From the NCBI RefSeq assembly GCF_037076355.1, contig NZ_AP026968.1, positions 1,814,501 through 1,878,500 of the forward strand: 64,000 nt of DNA, in the 5' to 3' direction. Below are positions 49,937-60,593 of this stretch, in pieces; the first letter of the stretch is position 1, and each line of letters begins with the position of its first letter. Position numbers and translations under genes: made by a program. The DNA is from Streptococcus parapneumoniae. GTDB lineage: Bacteria > Bacillota > Bacilli > Lactobacillales > Streptococcaceae. The notes beneath the pieces were generated by a model, which had not been told where the DNA came from, ran no database searches, and worked only from the letters and a program-made list of their open reading frames with translations.

Positions 49937-50212
49937 TCAAGAGATACCTGTTAAGTCTAAGTACCACAGCTCATCTATCGGTTTTCTTACGATAATATCC
50001 AAGTCTAAATACAGTACACAAACCTCACTTACATACTTAGGGATAAAATACCTAAATAAGGTAGCGTAAGAAAGTCCCTCAAAGGGTAAACGATAATCTT
50101 TCAGAATACTACTGTCAATCGGAAGATCATCATTAAAAATATAAAACTTCCGATTATCATAATGAACACACAGGGATTTTATTGTTGTTTCAACTTTATT
50201 CATACTGAGCAT
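49937..50212 (-). pseudogene. Glycosyltransferase family 8 fragment
   Basis: 91 residues. It contains TTIKSLCVHYDNRKFYIFNDDLP and then LSYATLFRYFIPKYV...VLYLDLDIIVRKPIDELWYLDL, with the DxD motif (DLD). A section between the two blocks is missing relative to full GT8 proteins, and the C-terminal two-thirds are absent. It is probably a decayed gene. Confidence 0.75.
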
Positions 50213-50380
50213 TACCTGCGCCTAAGACAATCGCTTTTTTCTCTTCTTTCACTCTTTATCTCATTTCTTTTTATTCCCATCATATGTTTCTACGTAAGCA
50301 TTATTTTCGCCCATTCGTTCGTAAAACTATACCAGTGGAGATTTTAGATGAAGTCCCATTACGGTTTACGATTTTCACAT

Positions 50381-50705
50381 TACGACACGGAGTTTTGCAA
50401 ATCAATTCTATTTGCCAAACGTAGTTAGTGAGGCAGGTAGCTAGACCGCTCACTACCAGTTACGACGTAAAGTTTTACGAATCGATATTATTCGAAAAAC
50501 TTTACTAGTGGAGCGCCTAGCCAAGTTCCATAGAAACTTGGCGTTAGTTACTTAGATTGTTACACAATCAAATAAATTTACTGAACTACGACACGGAGTT
50601 TTACAAATCGATTCCATTTGTAAAACTCAGTTAGTGAGGCAGGTAGCTAGTTCGCCAAATAGCGACTAGCGTCCAACAATTAGGAACTTTAGTTCCAATT
50701 GTTGG
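50381..50705. repeat. Array of three structured repeat units upstream of the prfC 3' end
   Basis: Units lie at 50381-50444, 50461-50520 and 50587-50650. Units 1 and 3 are 64 bp and share TACGACACGGAGTTTT and GTTAGTGAGGCAGGTAGCTA. Each unit has a hairpin at its centre: in unit 3, GAGTTTTACAAAT pairs perfectly with ATTTGTAAAACTC, and the arms change together in the other units. Other hairpins follow, including CCAACAATT / AATTGTTGG at 50672-50705. A diverged copy is at 3580-3696. No gene is present. Confidence 0.85.
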
Positions 50706-50712
50706 TACTGAG

Positions 50713-52257
50713 TCACATTTTTTCTTCCAACTCTACATCTGGATACTTGTCCGCAAACCAACGGAGAGCAAAGTCATTTTCAAAGAGGAAGACTGGTTGA
50801 TCAAAGCGGTCTTTGGCCAAGATATTGCGACTTGATGACATCCGTTCATCCAAGTCCTCAGGCTTAATCCAACGAACGGTCTTTTTACCCATTGGGCTCA
50901 TGACCACTTCTGCATTGTACTCTCCTTCCATACGGTGCTTAAAGACTTCAAACTGGAGCTGACCGACAGCCCCTAGCATGTACTCGCCTGTTTGGTAATT
51001 CTTATAGAGCTGAATCGCCCCCTCTTGCACCAATTGCTCAATACCCTTGTGGAAGGATTTTTGCTTCATGACATTCTTCGCAGAAACTTTCATGAAAATT
51101 TCAGGGGTAAAGGTTGGCAGTGGTTCAAATTCAAATTTGTTTTTCCCAACTGTCAAGGTATCCCCAACCTGATAAGTGCCTGTATCGTAAACCCCGATAA
51201 TATCACCTGCCACGGCATTGGTCACATTCTCACGACTTTCAGCCATAAACTGAGTAACATTAGACAGCTTGGCGCCCTTACCAGTACGAGGAAGATTGAC
51301 ACTCATGCCACGCTCAAATTCACCTGATACGATACGGACAAAGGCAATACGGTCACGGTGACGAGGGTCCATGTTGGCTTGGATTTTAAAGACAAATCCT
51401 GAGAAATCCTTGTCGTAAGGATCCACAATTTCGCCGTCTGTTTTCTTATGACCATGTGGTTCTGGAGCAAACTTGAGGAAGGTTTCAAGGAAGGTCTGCA
51501 CACCAAAGTTAGTAAGGGCTGAACCGAAGAAGACAGGTGTCAATTCTCCAGCCAGAATAGCTTCCTCTGAAAACTCATTCCCAGCTTCATTTAAAAGCTC
51601 AATATCATCCTTGACTTGCTCGTAGAAAGGATTGCTACCAAAAAGTTTGTCCCCATCGTCTAGGCTAGCAAAACGCTCATCCCCTTTATAAAGTTCTAAA
51701 CGTTGGTTATAGAGGTCATACAAGCCCTCAAAGGCTTTCCCCATCCCGATAGGCCAGTTCATAGGGTAGCTAGCAATGCCCAAGATTTCTTCCAATTCTT
51801 GCAAGAGATCCAAAGGCTCACGACCGTCACGGTCCAGCTTGTTCATAAAGGTAAAGACTGGAATGCCACGATGTTTCACAACCTCAAACAATTTCTTGGT
51901 TTGCGCCTCGATACCCTTGGCAGAATCCACCACCATGACCGCAGCATCCACCGCCATCAAGGTACGATAGGTATCTTCTGAGAAGTCCTCATGCCCTGGG
52001 GTGTCGAGGATATTCACGCGCTTACCATCGTAGTCAAACTGCATCACAGATGAGGTCACCGAAATCCCACGTTGCTTCTCGATATCCATCCAGTCAGACT
52101 TGGCAAAAGTCCCTGTTTTCTTCCCTTTTACCGTACCAGCCTCACGAATCTCGCCCCCAAAGTAGAGCAGTTGCTCAGTGATGGTTGTTTTCCCCGCGTC
52201 CGGGTGAGAGATGATGGCAAAGGTACGACGTTTCTTAATTTCTTCTTGAATATTCAT
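50713..52257 (-). CDS. prfC: Peptide chain release factor 3
   Basis: 514 residues. The GTPase motifs are [15 protein letters not shown] (G1, about 17), RGISVTSSV (G2), DTPGHEDF (G3, about 83) and FMNKLDRD (G4, about 137). EF-G-like domains II and III follow. It removes RF1/RF2 from the ribosome after termination. No terminator with a clear T run follows; instead the structured repeat array lies downstream. Confidence 0.97.
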   Translation of the reverse strand: MNIQEEIKKRRTFAIISHPDAGKTTITEQLLYFGGEIREAGTVKGKKTGTFAKSDWMDIEKQRGISVTSSVMQFDYDGKRVNILDTPGHEDFSEDTYRTLMAVDAAVMVVDSAKGIEAQTKKLFEVVKHRGIPVFTFMNKLDRDGREPLDLLQELEEILGIASYPMNWPIGMGKAFEGLYDLYNQRLELYKGDERFASLDDGDKLFGSNPFYEQVKDDIELLNEAGNEFSEEAILAGELTPVFFGSALTNFGVQTFLETFLKFAPEPHGHKKTDGEIVDPYDKDFSGFVFKIQANMDPRHRDRIAFVRIVSGEFERGMSVNLPRTGKGAKLSNVTQFMAESRENVTNAVAGDIIGVYDTGTYQVGDTLTVGKNKFEFEPLPTFTPEIFMKVSAKNVMKQKSFHKGIEQLVQEGAIQLYKNYQTGEYMLGAVGQLQFEVFKHRMEGEYNAEVVMSPMGKKTVRWIKPEDLDERMSSSRNILAKDRFDQPVFLFENDFALRWFADKYPDVELEEKM

Positions 52258-52470
52258 AAGTTCTCTTTCTTTGATTCTCTATTTTTCTTGTTTCATATAG
52301 CTAAGAATGATTTCTACATTGGATTGTACCATTCCTTTCAACACTCCATTATATCGGATTTTAGCATTTTTTTCAATTTCTATTTCTTTTCAGTTCCCCC
52401 TCCCTTATTTATAGGAAAATATGGTAAAATAGAACAGACTAAAAATCATCATTTCACGAAAGGATGCAAG

Positions 52471-52773
52471 ATGAAAATTACGCAAGAAGAGGTAACACAC
52501 GTTGCCAATCTTTCAAAATTAAGATTCTCTGAAGAAGAAACCGCTGCCTTTGCGACTACCTTGTCTAAGATTGTTGACATGGTTGAGTTGCTAGGCGAAG
52601 TCGACACAACCGGTGTCGCACCTACTACAACCATGGCTGACCGTAAAACCGTTCTCCGACCTGATGTGGCCGAAGAAGGGACAGATCGTGATCGCTTGTT
52701 TAAAAACGTACCTGAAAAAGACAACTACTATATCAAGGTACCAGCTATCCTAGACGATGGAGGAGATGCCTAA
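52471..52773 (+). CDS. gatC: Glutamyl/aspartyl-tRNA amidotransferase subunit C
   Basis: 100 residues from the ATG at 52471 (AAAGGA upstream). A much longer open frame from 52072 runs through the prfC opposite strand and is not real. It has the typical start [23 protein letters not shown]. It stabilises GatA-GatB. The stop shares a base with the gatA start (TAATG). Confidence 0.96.
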   Translation: MKITQEEVTHVANLSKLRFSEEETAAFATTLSKIVDMVELLGEVDTTGVAPTTTMADRKTVLRPDVAEEGTDRDRLFKNVPEKDNYYIKVPAILDDGGDA

Positions 52774-54239
52774 TGACTTTTAACAATAAAACCATTGAAG
52801 ACTTGCACAATCTCCTTGTTTCTAAGGAAATTTCAGCAACAGAATTGACACAAGCTACGCTTGAAGATATCCAATCTCGCGAGACAGCTATTAACGCTTT
52901 TGTTACCATCGCTGAGGAGCAAGCCCTTGCTCAAGCTAAAGCTATTGATGAAGCTGGAATTGACACTGACAATGTCCTTTCAGGAATTCCACTTGCAGTT
53001 AAAGATAATATCTCTACAGACGGCATTCTCACAACTGCTGCCTCAAAAATGCTCTACAACTATGAGCCAATCTTTGATGCGACTGCGGTTGCTAATGCAA
53101 AAGCTAAAGGCATGATTGTCGTAGGGAAAACTAACATGGACGAATTTGCCATGGGTGGATCAGGTGAAACTTCTCACTATGGCGCTACTAAAAATGCATG
53201 GGACCACAGCAAAGTTCCTGGTGGCTCATCAAGTGGTTCAGCCGCAGCTGTAGCCTCAGGACAAGTCCGCTTGTCACTTGGTTCTGATACTGGTGGTTCC
53301 ATCCGCCAACCTGCTGCCTTCAACGGGATTGTTGGTCTCAAACCAACCTACGGAACAGTTTCTCGTTTCGGTCTCATTGCCTTCGGTAGCTCATTAGATC
53401 AAATCGGACCTTTCGCACCAACTGTTAAGGAAAACGCCCTCTTGCTCAACGCTATTGCCAGCGAAGATGCTAAAGACTCTACCTCTGCCCCTGTCCGCAT
53501 TGCCGACTTTACTTCAAAAATCGGCCAAGACATCAAGGGCATGAGAATCGCTTTGCCTAAGGAATATCTTGGCGAAGGGATTGACCCAGAAGTTAAGGAA
53601 GCCATTCTAAATGCAGCTAAACACTTTGAAAAACTTGGCGCTATCGTCGAAGAAGTCAGCCTGCCTCACTCTAAATACGGTGTTGCCGTTTACTACATCA
53701 TCGCTTCATCAGAAGCTTCATCAAACTTGCAACGTTTTGACGGTATCCGTTATGGCTACCGCGCAGAAGATGCAACCAACCTTGATGAAATCTATGTAAA
53801 CAGCCGTAGCCAAGGTTTTGGTGAAGAAGTGAAGCGCCGTATCATGCTAGGTACTTTCAGCCTTTCATCAGGTTACTACGATGCTTACTACAAGAAGGCT
53901 GGTCAAGTTCGCACCCTCATCATTCAAGATTTCGAAAAAGTCTTCGCGGATTACGACTTGATTTTGGGTCCAACTGCTCCAAGTGTTGCTTATGACTTGG
54001 ATTCTCTCAACCACGATCCAGTTGCTATGTACTTGGCTGATCTCTTGACCATCCCAGTCAACTTAGCTGGTCTCCCAGGAATTTCGATTCCAGCTGGATT
54101 CTCTCAAGGTCTACCAGTCGGTCTGCAATTGATTGGTCCTAAGTACTCTGAGGAAACCATTTACCAAGCTGCTGCTGCTTTTGAGGCGACAACAGACTAC
54201 CACAAACAACAACCCGTGATTTTTGGAGGTGACAACTAA
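52773..54239 (+). CDS. gatA: Glutamyl/aspartyl-tRNA amidotransferase subunit A
   Basis: 488 residues. The amidase Ser-cisSer-Lys triad is in AVKDNIST (Lys, about 77), [14 protein letters not shown] (cis-Ser, about 152), and [13 protein letters not shown] (nucleophile Ser, about 176). It releases ammonia from glutamine and sends it to GatB for transamidation of Glu-tRNA-Gln. Overlaps gatC and gatB by one base each. Confidence 0.98.
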   Translation: MTFNNKTIEDLHNLLVSKEISATELTQATLEDIQSRETAINAFVTIAEEQALAQAKAIDEAGIDTDNVLSGIPLAVKDNISTDGILTTAASKMLYNYEPIFDATAVANAKAKGMIVVGKTNMDEFAMGGSGETSHYGATKNAWDHSKVPGGSSSGSAAAVASGQVRLSLGSDTGGSIRQPAAFNGIVGLKPTYGTVSRFGLIAFGSSLDQIGPFAPTVKENALLLNAIASEDAKDSTSAPVRIADFTSKIGQDIKGMRIALPKEYLGEGIDPEVKEAILNAAKHFEKLGAIVEEVSLPHSKYGVAVYYIIASSEASSNLQRFDGIRYGYRAEDATNLDEIYVNSRSQGFGEEVKRRIMLGTFSLSSGYYDAYYKKAGQVRTLIIQDFEKVFADYDLILGPTAPSVAYDLDSLNHDPVAMYLADLLTIPVNLAGLPGISIPAGFSQGLPVGLQLIGPKYSEETIYQAAAAFEATTDYHKQQPVIFGGDN

Positions 54240-55681
54240 TGAACTTTGAAACAGTCATTGGACTTGAAGTCCACGTAGAGCTAAACACCAATTCAAAAAT
54301 CTTCTCACCGACTTCTGCCCACTTTGGAAATGACCAAAATGCCAACACTAACGTGATTGACTGGTCTTTCCCAGGAGTTCTGCCAGTCCTCAATAAAGGT
54401 GTTGTTGATGCCGGTATCAAGGCTGCTCTTGCCCTCAATATGGACATCCACAAAAAGATGCACTTTGACCGCAAGAACTACTTCTACCCTGATAATCCAA
54501 AAGCCTACCAAATTTCTCAGTTTGATGAGCCAATCGGTTATAATGGTTGGATTGAAGTCGAGCTAGAAGACGGTACGACTAAGAAAATCGGTATCGAACG
54601 TGCCCACCTAGAAGAAGACGCTGGTAAAAACACCCACGGTACAGACGGCTACTCTTACGTTGACCTTAACCGCCAAGGGGTACCTTTGATTGAGATTGTA
54701 TCTGAAGCCGATATGCGTTCGCCAGAAGAAGCCTATGCTTACCTAACCGCCCTCAAGGAAGTTATCCAGTACGCTGGCATTTCTGACGTTAAGATGGAAG
54801 AAGGTTCTATGCGTGTGGATGCCAATATTTCTCTTCGTCCTTATGGTCAAGAAAAATTCGGTACCAAGACTGAGTTGAAGAACCTCAACTCCTTCTCAAA
54901 CGTTCGCAAAGGTCTTGAATACGAGGTTCAACGTCAAGCTGAAATCCTTCGCTCAGGTGGTCAAATCCGCCAAGAAACACGCCGTTACGATGAAGCTAAC
55001 AAGGCAACCATCCTCATGCGTGTCAAGGAAGGCGCTGCTGACTACCGCTACTTCCCAGAACCAGACCTACCTCTCTTTGAAATCTCAGACGAGTGGATTG
55101 AGGAAATGCGTACTGAATTACCAGAGTTTCCAAAGGAACGCCGTGCACACTACGTATCTGACCTTGGTTTGTCAGACTACGATGCTAGCCAGTTGACTGC
55201 AAACAAAGTTACATCTGACTTCTTTGAGAAAGCTGTTGCTCTTGGTGGTGATGCCAAGCAAGTCTCTAACTGGCTCCAAGGGGAAGTCGCTCAGTTCTTG
55301 AACGCAGAAGGCAAGACACTGGAACAAATCGAATTGACACCAGAAAACTTGGTTGAAATGATTGCCATCATCGAAGACGGTACTATCTCTTCTAAGATTG
55401 CCAAGCAAGTCTTTGTCCACCTGGCTAAAAATGGCGGTGGCGCGCGTGAATACGTGGAAAAAGCTGGCATGGTTCAAATCTCAGATCCAGCTGTCTTGAT
55501 TCCAATTATCCACCAAGTCTTTGCGGATAATGAAGCCGCAGTTGCCGACTTCAAGTCAGGCAAACGTAACGCAGATAAGGCCTTTACAGGATTCCTTATG
55601 AAAGCAACCAAAGGCCAAGCTAACCCACAAGTCGCCCTTAAACTTCTTGCACAAGAATTAGCGAAGTTGAAAGAAGATTAA
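54239..55681 (+). CDS. gatB: Glutamyl/aspartyl-tRNA amidotransferase subunit B
   Basis: 480 residues. It starts [23 protein letters not shown], with [14 protein letters not shown] and the [11 protein letters not shown] segment of the kinase-like cradle domain. The helical YqeY-type tail (about 330-480) binds tRNA. It phosphorylates and amidates the misacylated tRNA. Third gene of gatCAB, ending at a strong terminator. Confidence 0.98.
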   Translation: MNFETVIGLEVHVELNTNSKIFSPTSAHFGNDQNANTNVIDWSFPGVLPVLNKGVVDAGIKAALALNMDIHKKMHFDRKNYFYPDNPKAYQISQFDEPIGYNGWIEVELEDGTTKKIGIERAHLEEDAGKNTHGTDGYSYVDLNRQGVPLIEIVSEADMRSPEEAYAYLTALKEVIQYAGISDVKMEEGSMRVDANISLRPYGQEKFGTKTELKNLNSFSNVRKGLEYEVQRQAEILRSGGQIRQETRRYDEANKATILMRVKEGAADYRYFPEPDLPLFEISDEWIEEMRTELPEFPKERRAHYVSDLGLSDYDASQLTANKVTSDFFEKAVALGGDAKQVSNWLQGEVAQFLNAEGKTLEQIELTPENLVEMIAIIEDGTISSKIAKQVFVHLAKNGGGAREYVEKAGMVQISDPAVLIPIIHQVFADNEAAVADFKSGKRNADKAFTGFLMKATKGQANPQVALKLLAQELAKLKED

Positions 55682-55691
55682 TATGTAAAAG

Positions 55692-55717
55692 AAACCAGCC
55701 CTGAGGTTGGTTTTTTC
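55692..55717 (+). terminator. gatCAB terminator
   Basis: AAACCAGCC, CTGA, GGTTGGTTTTTT, ten bases after the gatB stop. Confidence 0.85.
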
Positions 55718-55746
55718 TTGACAAATATATAGAAAGCGTTTACAAT
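55718..55746 (+). promoter_or_regulatory. Dehydrogenase promoter with embedded cre site
   Basis: TTGACA (55718-55723), 17 bp, TACAAT (55741-55746). AGAAAGCGTTTACA (55731-55744), a close match to the palindromic cre TGNAAGCGNTTNCA, fills the spacer and overlaps the -10 box. CcpA binding here would block transcription. The promoter begins right at the end of the gatB terminator T run. Confidence 0.85.
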
Positions 55747-55806
55747 GTTACGTGTAAAGTTTCCTAAAAGGAAAACTAAAAATCTCAACAATAAGGAGTT
55801 ATTCAT

Positions 55807-56850
55807 ATGGCTACTATGAAAGCAGCTCGCTGGCATGCAGCAAAAGATGTTCGTATTCAAGAAGTAGAAATTCCTGAAGTACTTCCGCACCAAGTAAAAG
55901 TTGCAGTTAAATTCACAGGGATTTGTGGTACTGACCTCCACGAATTTTTAGATGGCCCTATCTTCATCCCAACAGAAGAACATGTCTATTCTGGTCAAAA
56001 AGCCCCGGTAACACTTGGACATGAATTTTCTGGTGAAATTGTAGAAGTCGGAAGCGATGTTACTCGTGTTAAAGTTGGTGATCGTGTTGCTGTAGAACCA
56101 ATTCTAGCTAAGAATAACTTAGTTGGTAATTATAATTTGGATCCAAACCTTAATTTTGTCGGTTTGGCTGCAGACGGTGGATTTGCCAAATATTGTGTTT
56201 TAGACGGTGACTTAGTACATGTCATTCCAGATAGCTTAAGCTATGAGCAAGCTGCTCTCACTGAGCCAGCTGCTGTTGCAGTTTATGCAGTTCGTCAATC
56301 AGCACTAAAAGCTGGTGATACTGCTGCTGTCTTTGGCTTAGGTCCGATTGGTCTCTTAATTGTAGAAGCCCTTCGTGCAGCGGGTGCTTCTAAGATTTAT
56401 GCTGTTGAACTATCACCTGAACGTCAAGCAAAAGCTGAAGAGTTAGGAGCTATCGTTGTCCGTCCGGAAGAAGGTGAAACAGCTGTTGAAGCTATTCATC
56501 GTTTAACAAACGGTGGTGTAGATGTTTCCTATGAAGTAACGGGTGTGCCAGTAGTTTTAGGACAAGCCTTAGCTGCCGTGCATAAAGCAGGTGAGTGCAT
56601 GGTGGTCTCTATCTGGGAACGAGAAGCAAATATTAATCCGAATGAATTTGCAATCCAAGAAAAGACACTAAAAGGAATCATTGCTTATCGACATATCTTC
56701 CCTAAAGTATTAGAATTGATGGAACAAGGCTACTTCTCTGCTGAAAAATTAGTTACTAAGAAAATTAAATTGGAAAATATCGTCGAAGAAGGCTTTATCG
56801 AATTAACTCAAGATAAGTCACAAATTAAAATTTTGGTAGAACCAGAATAA
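55807..56850 (+). CDS. Zinc-dependent 2,3-butanediol-dehydrogenase-like enzyme
   Basis: 347 residues of the medium-chain dehydrogenase family. Catalytic zinc ligands are in TGICGTDLHEF (Cys, about 39) and LGHEFSGE (His-Glu, about 70). The structural zinc cysteine cluster seems absent. The NAD-binding fold is AAVFGLGPIGLLIVEALRAAG (about 176). EFLDGPIFIP and HVYSGQKAPVTLGHE are characteristic of (R,R)-butanediol dehydrogenases, so an acetoin/butanediol role is likely. A cre site in the promoter fits carbon-catabolite control. Confidence 0.88.
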   Translation: MATMKAARWHAAKDVRIQEVEIPEVLPHQVKVAVKFTGICGTDLHEFLDGPIFIPTEEHVYSGQKAPVTLGHEFSGEIVEVGSDVTRVKVGDRVAVEPILAKNNLVGNYNLDPNLNFVGLAADGGFAKYCVLDGDLVHVIPDSLSYEQAALTEPAAVAVYAVRQSALKAGDTAAVFGLGPIGLLIVEALRAAGASKIYAVELSPERQAKAEELGAIVVRPEEGETAVEAIHRLTNGGVDVSYEVTGVPVVLGQALAAVHKAGECMVVSIWEREANINPNEFAIQEKTLKGIIAYRHIFPKVLELMEQGYFSAEKLVTKKIKLENIVEEGFIELTQDKSQIKILVEPE

Positions 56851-56914
56851 AAATCAATCTTTTTAAGACAATACTAACAGGTCGGAGTAAGCTTACTTCG
56901 GCCTTTTGAAATAT

Positions 56915-57068
56915 AATACTCTTCGAAAATCTCTTCAAACCACATCAGCGTCACATTACCGTATATATGGTTACTGACTTCGTCAGTTCTATCCACAACC
57001 TCAAAACAGTGTTTTGAGCAGCCTGCGGCTTTCTTCCTAGTTTGCTCTTTGATTTCCATTGAGCATGA
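56915..57068 (-). repeat. BOX element (boxA-boxB-boxC)
   Basis: Read leftward it begins at CTCAATGGAAATCAAAGAGC (boxA, about 57065-57045) and contains AGCCGCAGGCTGCTCAAAAC, one boxB (ACTGACGAAGTCAGTAACC). It ends TTTTCGAAGAGTATTA (boxC, 56915-56930). It lies between the dehydrogenase and efp. Confidence 0.9.
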
Positions 57069-57226
57069 GAAGAAATATAGTGGATACTCTTTAACATTAA
57101 CCACTCCACCTGACTAGGCAATATTCTTTTTCGCTCCTACCATCTCCCAATAACTATTTTGGCTTTATTTCCAGAAGATTTTATGGTAGAATGAAGAGTA
57201 ATAATATTTATTAAAGAGGTAAAAAC

Positions 57227-57787
57227 ATGATTGAAGCAAGCAAATTGAAAGCTGGTATGACATTTGAAACTGCAGACGGAAAATTGATCCGCGTTTTGGA
57301 AGCTAGCCACCACAAACCAGGTAAAGGGAACACGATCATGCGTATGAAATTGCGTGATGTCCGTACTGGTTCTACATTTGACACAAGCTACCGTCCAGAA
57401 GAAAAATTCGAACAAGCTATTATCGAGACTGTTCCAGCTCAATACTTGTACAAAATGGATGAAACTGCCTACTTCATGAATACTGAAACTTACGACCAAT
57501 ACGAAATCCCAGTCGTAAACGTTGAAAATGAATTGCTTTACATCCTTGAAAACTCTGATGTGAAAATCCAATTCTACGGAACTGAAGTAATCGGTGTCAC
57601 TGTACCAACTACTGTTGAATTAACAGTCGCTGAAACACAACCATCTATCAAAGGTGCTACTGTTACAGGTTCTGGTAAACCAGCAACTATGGAAACTGGA
57701 CTTGTTGTCAACGTTCCTGACTTCATCGAAGCTGGACAAAAATTGATCATCAACACTGCAGAAGGAACTTACGTTTCTCGTGCCTAA
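57227..57787 (+). CDS. efp: Elongation factor P
   Basis: 186 residues. N-terminal KOW-like domain with the loop [18 protein letters not shown] (about 26-43), whose lysine is the site modified in other bacteria, then two OB domains ending [12 protein letters not shown]. It relieves ribosome stalling at proline runs. First gene of efp-asp23-nusB. Confidence 0.97.
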   Translation: MIEASKLKAGMTFETADGKLIRVLEASHHKPGKGNTIMRMKLRDVRTGSTFDTSYRPEEKFEQAIIETVPAQYLYKMDETAYFMNTETYDQYEIPVVNVENELLYILENSDVKIQFYGTEVIGVTVPTTVELTVAETQPSIKGATVTGSGKPATMETGLVVNVPDFIEAGQKLIINTAEGTYVSRA

Positions 57788-57808
57788 TCTCTAGAAAGAG
57801 GTCATTCT

Positions 57809-58198
57809 ATGGGAATTGAAGAACAATTTGGCGAAATCGTTATCGCTCCACGTGTACTTGAAAAAATCATTGCCATCGCAACTGCTAAAGTTGATGGTGT
57901 CCACTCATTTTCAAATAAATCCGTATCTGATACCCTATCAAAACTCTCTCTTGGTCGTGGCGTCTACTTAAAAGAAAGCAACGAAGAGCTAACTGCTGAC
58001 ATCTATCTCTATCTTGAGTACGGTGTGAAAGTACCTAAAGTCGCTATGGCTATCCAAAAAGCTGTTAAGGACGCTGTTCGTAATATGGCTGATGTGGAAC
58101 TTTCTGTTGTCAATATTCACGTTGCGGGAATCGTTCCGGATAAAACTCCGAAACCAGAGTTGAAAGATCTATTTAACGAGGACTTCCTCAATGACTAG
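57809..58198 (+). CDS. Asp23/Gls24 family envelope stress protein
   Basis: 129 residues with the Asp23 domain ([54 protein letters not shown]). It overlaps nusB by eight bases and lies 21 bp after efp. Paralogue of the gene at 48732-49097. Function in the cell envelope is inferred from relatives. Confidence 0.92.
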   Translation: MGIEEQFGEIVIAPRVLEKIIAIATAKVDGVHSFSNKSVSDTLSKLSLGRGVYLKESNEELTADIYLYLEYGVKVPKVAMAIQKAVKDAVRNMADVELSVVNIHVAGIVPDKTPKPELKDLFNEDFLND

Positions 58199-58616
58199 TC
58201 CATTATTAGAATCTAGACGTGAACTTCGTAAATGCGCTTTTCAAGCTCTTATGAGCCTTGAATTCGGCACAGATATGGAAACAGCTTGTCACTTTGCCTA
58301 CACACATGACCGTGAAGATGCTGATGTGCAGATCCCTGCCTTTCTTCTGAACTTGGTTTCTGGTGTTCAAGCACAAAAAGACGAGTTGGATAAACAAATC
58401 AACCAGCACCTCAAGTCAGGCTGGACAGTTGAACGATTGACCTTGGTCGAAAAAAACTTACTACGCTTGGGTATCTTTGAAATCACATCATTTGATACAC
58501 CTCAGCTGGTAGCAGTCAATGAAGCTATTGAACTTGCCAAGAATTTTTCAGATCAAAAATCAGCCCGCTTTATCAACGGACTGCTTAGTCAATTTGTAAC
58601 TGAAGAAAATGAATAA
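58191..58616 (+). CDS. nusB: Transcription antitermination factor NusB
   Basis: 141 residues. The all-helical NusB fold is evident from [17 protein letters not shown] at the N-terminus and [45 protein letters not shown] at the C-terminus. It binds boxA RNA with NusE for rRNA antitermination. Last gene of the efp operon. Confidence 0.96.
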   Translation: MTSPLLESRRELRKCAFQALMSLEFGTDMETACHFAYTHDREDADVQIPAFLLNLVSGVQAQKDELDKQINQHLKSGWTVERLTLVEKNLLRLGIFEITSFDTPQLVAVNEAIELAKNFSDQKSARFINGLLSQFVTEENE

Positions 58617-58619
58617 TCG

Positions 58620-58650
58620 AAAAGGTGTTTGGTCTTCCAAGCACCTTTTG
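58620..58650 (+). terminator. nusB terminator
   Basis: AAAAGGTGTTTGG, TCTT, CCAAGCACCTTTTGG, immediately after the nusB stop. Confidence 0.8.
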
Positions 58651-58670
58651 GCTTTCCCCTCTGCACAGAG

Positions 58671-58868
58671 TAATACTCTTCAAAAATCTCTTCAAACCAC
58701 GTCAGCGTCGGCTTGTCGTATAGATGTTACTGACTTCGTCAGTTCTATCTGCAACCTCAAAACAGTGTTTTGAGCTGACTTCGTCAGTCTTATCTACAAC
58801 CTCAAAACGGTGTTTTGAGCAGCCTGCGGCTAGCTTTCTAGTTTGCTCTTTGATTTTCATTGAGTATA
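58671..58868 (-). repeat. BOX element with two boxB modules
   Basis: Read leftward it starts CTTATACTCAATGAAAATC (boxA). It has two boxB-like modules, each with a CTGACGAAGTCAG hairpin and a CTCAAAACNNNGTTTTGAG hairpin, and ends TTTTTGAAGAGTATTA (boxC). It lies between the convergent nusB and accA genes. Confidence 0.92.
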
Positions 58869-58875
58869 AGAAGCA

Positions 58876-58914
58876 CATAAAAACTAGAACTGACTGCCAG
58901 TTCTAGTTTTTATG
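58876..58914. terminator. Bidirectional terminator downstream of accA
   Basis: AAAACTAGAACTG (58880-58892), five-base loop, CAGTTCTAGTTTT (58898-58910), a perfect 13-bp stem with T runs on both sides. It lies 13 bp after the accA stop. Confidence 0.88.
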
Positions 58915-58926
58915 TATTCTGAGGTA

Positions 58927-59694
58927 TTAGTATTTTCTAAATCTTTGATAGCGTTCTTCCAACAACTCTTCTAGCGGTTTTTGTGAAAGTAGAGCTAGCT
59001 CAGCTTGGAGTTCTTTTTTGACACTCTTAATCAGTTCTTTGCTAGAAAGTCCTGCTTCAGAAATCACCTTATCCACCACGTCCATTTCTAACAGTTCATG
59101 CGAAGTGATTTTCATCAGTTCTGCCGCTTCCATGGCACGACTGCCGTCCTTCCATAGAATGGAAGCAAAACCTTCTGGACTGAGAATAGCATAAATAGAA
59201 TTTTCCAGCATCCAAACACGGTCTGCAACGGCTAGAGCCAGAGCTCCACCTGAACCACCTTCACCGATAATAATGGCGATAATAGGAACTTTCAGGTCAC
59301 TCATTTCCATGAGATTGCGAGCGATAGCTTCCCCTTGACCGCGTTCTTCCGCTCCGACACCAGGATAGGCACCTGCTGTATTGATAAAGGTCACAACTGG
59401 ACGGCCAAATTTTTCAGCCTGTTTCATCAACCGTAGAGCCTTGCGGTAGCCTTCTGGATGCGGTTGTCCAAAATTCCGTTTGAGGTTGTCTTGCAAACTC
59501 TTGCCTTTTTGGATACCAACCACTGTTACAGCTTGGTCTCCAAGCCATCCGATACCACCAACAACTGCACCATCATCTCGAAAAGAACGATCACCGTGTA
59601 ATTGGATAAATTCATCAAAAATGCCTGTCGCAAAGTCCAAGCTTGTCAAGCGACTCTGCTCACGCGCTTCTCTGACTATTTTTGCAATATTCAT
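58927..59694 (-). CDS. accA: Acetyl-CoA carboxylase carboxyltransferase subunit alpha
   Basis: 255 residues, the short Gram-positive form. Crotonase-fold core with [38 protein letters not shown], and [12 protein letters not shown]. It transfers the carboxyl group from biotin to acetyl-CoA together with AccD. Start overlaps the accD stop by four bases. Last gene of the lipid operon. Confidence 0.97.
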   Translation of the reverse strand: MNIAKIVREAREQSRLTSLDFATGIFDEFIQLHGDRSFRDDGAVVGGIGWLGDQAVTVVGIQKGKSLQDNLKRNFGQPHPEGYRKALRLMKQAEKFGRPVVTFINTAGAYPGVGAEERGQGEAIARNLMEMSDLKVPIIAIIIGEGGSGGALALAVADRVWMLENSIYAILSPEGFASILWKDGSRAMEAAELMKITSHELLEMDVVDKVISEAGLSSKELIKSVKKELQAELALLSQKPLEELLEERYQRFRKY

Positions 59695-60557
59695 CTAGGA
59701 CCCCCTCCGTGCAATCTGACTAGGCTAGCAATGGTGTCTGGCAAATCTCTTCTTTTGACAATCGCATCCACAAAGCCATGTTCCAATAGGAATTCTGCCT
59801 TTTGGAAATCCTCAGGCAAGCTTTCACGAACCGTATTTTCAATGACACGACGCCCAGCAAAACCGACCAAGCTCTGTGGTTCAGCCAGAATAATATCGCC
59901 TTCCATAGCGAAAGAAGCTGTCACACCACCAGTCGTTGGATCTGTCAAAATGGTCAGGTAAAAGAGACCAGCATTTGAATGGCGTTTAACTGCTGCAGAA
60001 ATTTTGGCCATCTGCATGAGACTCATGATTCCTTCCTGCATACGGGCTCCACCAGAGGCTGTGAAGAGAACAACTGGCAATTGTTCGACAGTTGCATACT
60101 CAAATAAGCGAGTGATTTTTTCCCCTACAACCGTACCCATAGAAGCCATGATAAAGTTGGAATCCATAATACCAAGAGCCACAGTCTGATCTTTAATAAG
60201 AGCAGTTCCTGTCACAACAGCTTCATCCAGACCTGTTTTTTCACGCATAGATGCCAGTTTCTTTTGATAACCAGGGAAATGCAAGGGATCCTTACTTTCA
60301 ATCCCCGTAAACAATTCCTTGAAGGTTCCCATATCAATCGTCAAAGCCAAGCGTTCTTGGGCAGAAATACGAAAGGTATAGCTACAATGTGGACAGATAC
60401 GCTCACTTCCCAGATCCTTCTGGTAGATGGTATGCTTACAACCCGGACACTGGGAAAATAATTCATCTGGAACCTCTGGCTTAGCTTGAGGTTTTTCCCT
60501 AACCGAACGATTGGGATTGATTCGAATATACTTATCTTTTTTACTAAATAGAGCCAT
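59691..60557 (-). CDS. accD: Acetyl-CoA carboxylase carboxyltransferase subunit beta
   Basis: 288 residues. A four-cysteine zinc finger lies at about 36-58 (CPGCKHTIY...CPHCSY). The carboxyltransferase core follows: [50 protein letters not shown]. It pairs with AccA. Confidence 0.97.
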   Translation of the reverse strand: MALFSKKDKYIRINPNRSVREKPQAKPEVPDELFSQCPGCKHTIYQKDLGSERICPHCSYTFRISAQERLALTIDMGTFKELFTGIESKDPLHFPGYQKKLASMREKTGLDEAVVTGTALIKDQTVALGIMDSNFIMASMGTVVGEKITRLFEYATVEQLPVVLFTASGGARMQEGIMSLMQMAKISAAVKRHSNAGLFYLTILTDPTTGGVTASFAMEGDIILAEPQSLVGFAGRRVIENTVRESLPEDFQKAEFLLEHGFVDAIVKRRDLPDTIASLVRLHGGGPR

Positions 60558-60593
60558 TGATTCCCCTTTTCGGTTTAAACTCTTGAAGTCATT

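Noticed and set aside
50381..50705. CRISPR-like repeat array
   Set aside because: Units are long, internally palindromic and diverged, without unique equal-length spacers or cas genes.
52072..52470. Long N-terminal extension of gatC
   Set aside because: It is a chance open frame antisense to prfC; GatC starts at 52471 after a ribosome site.
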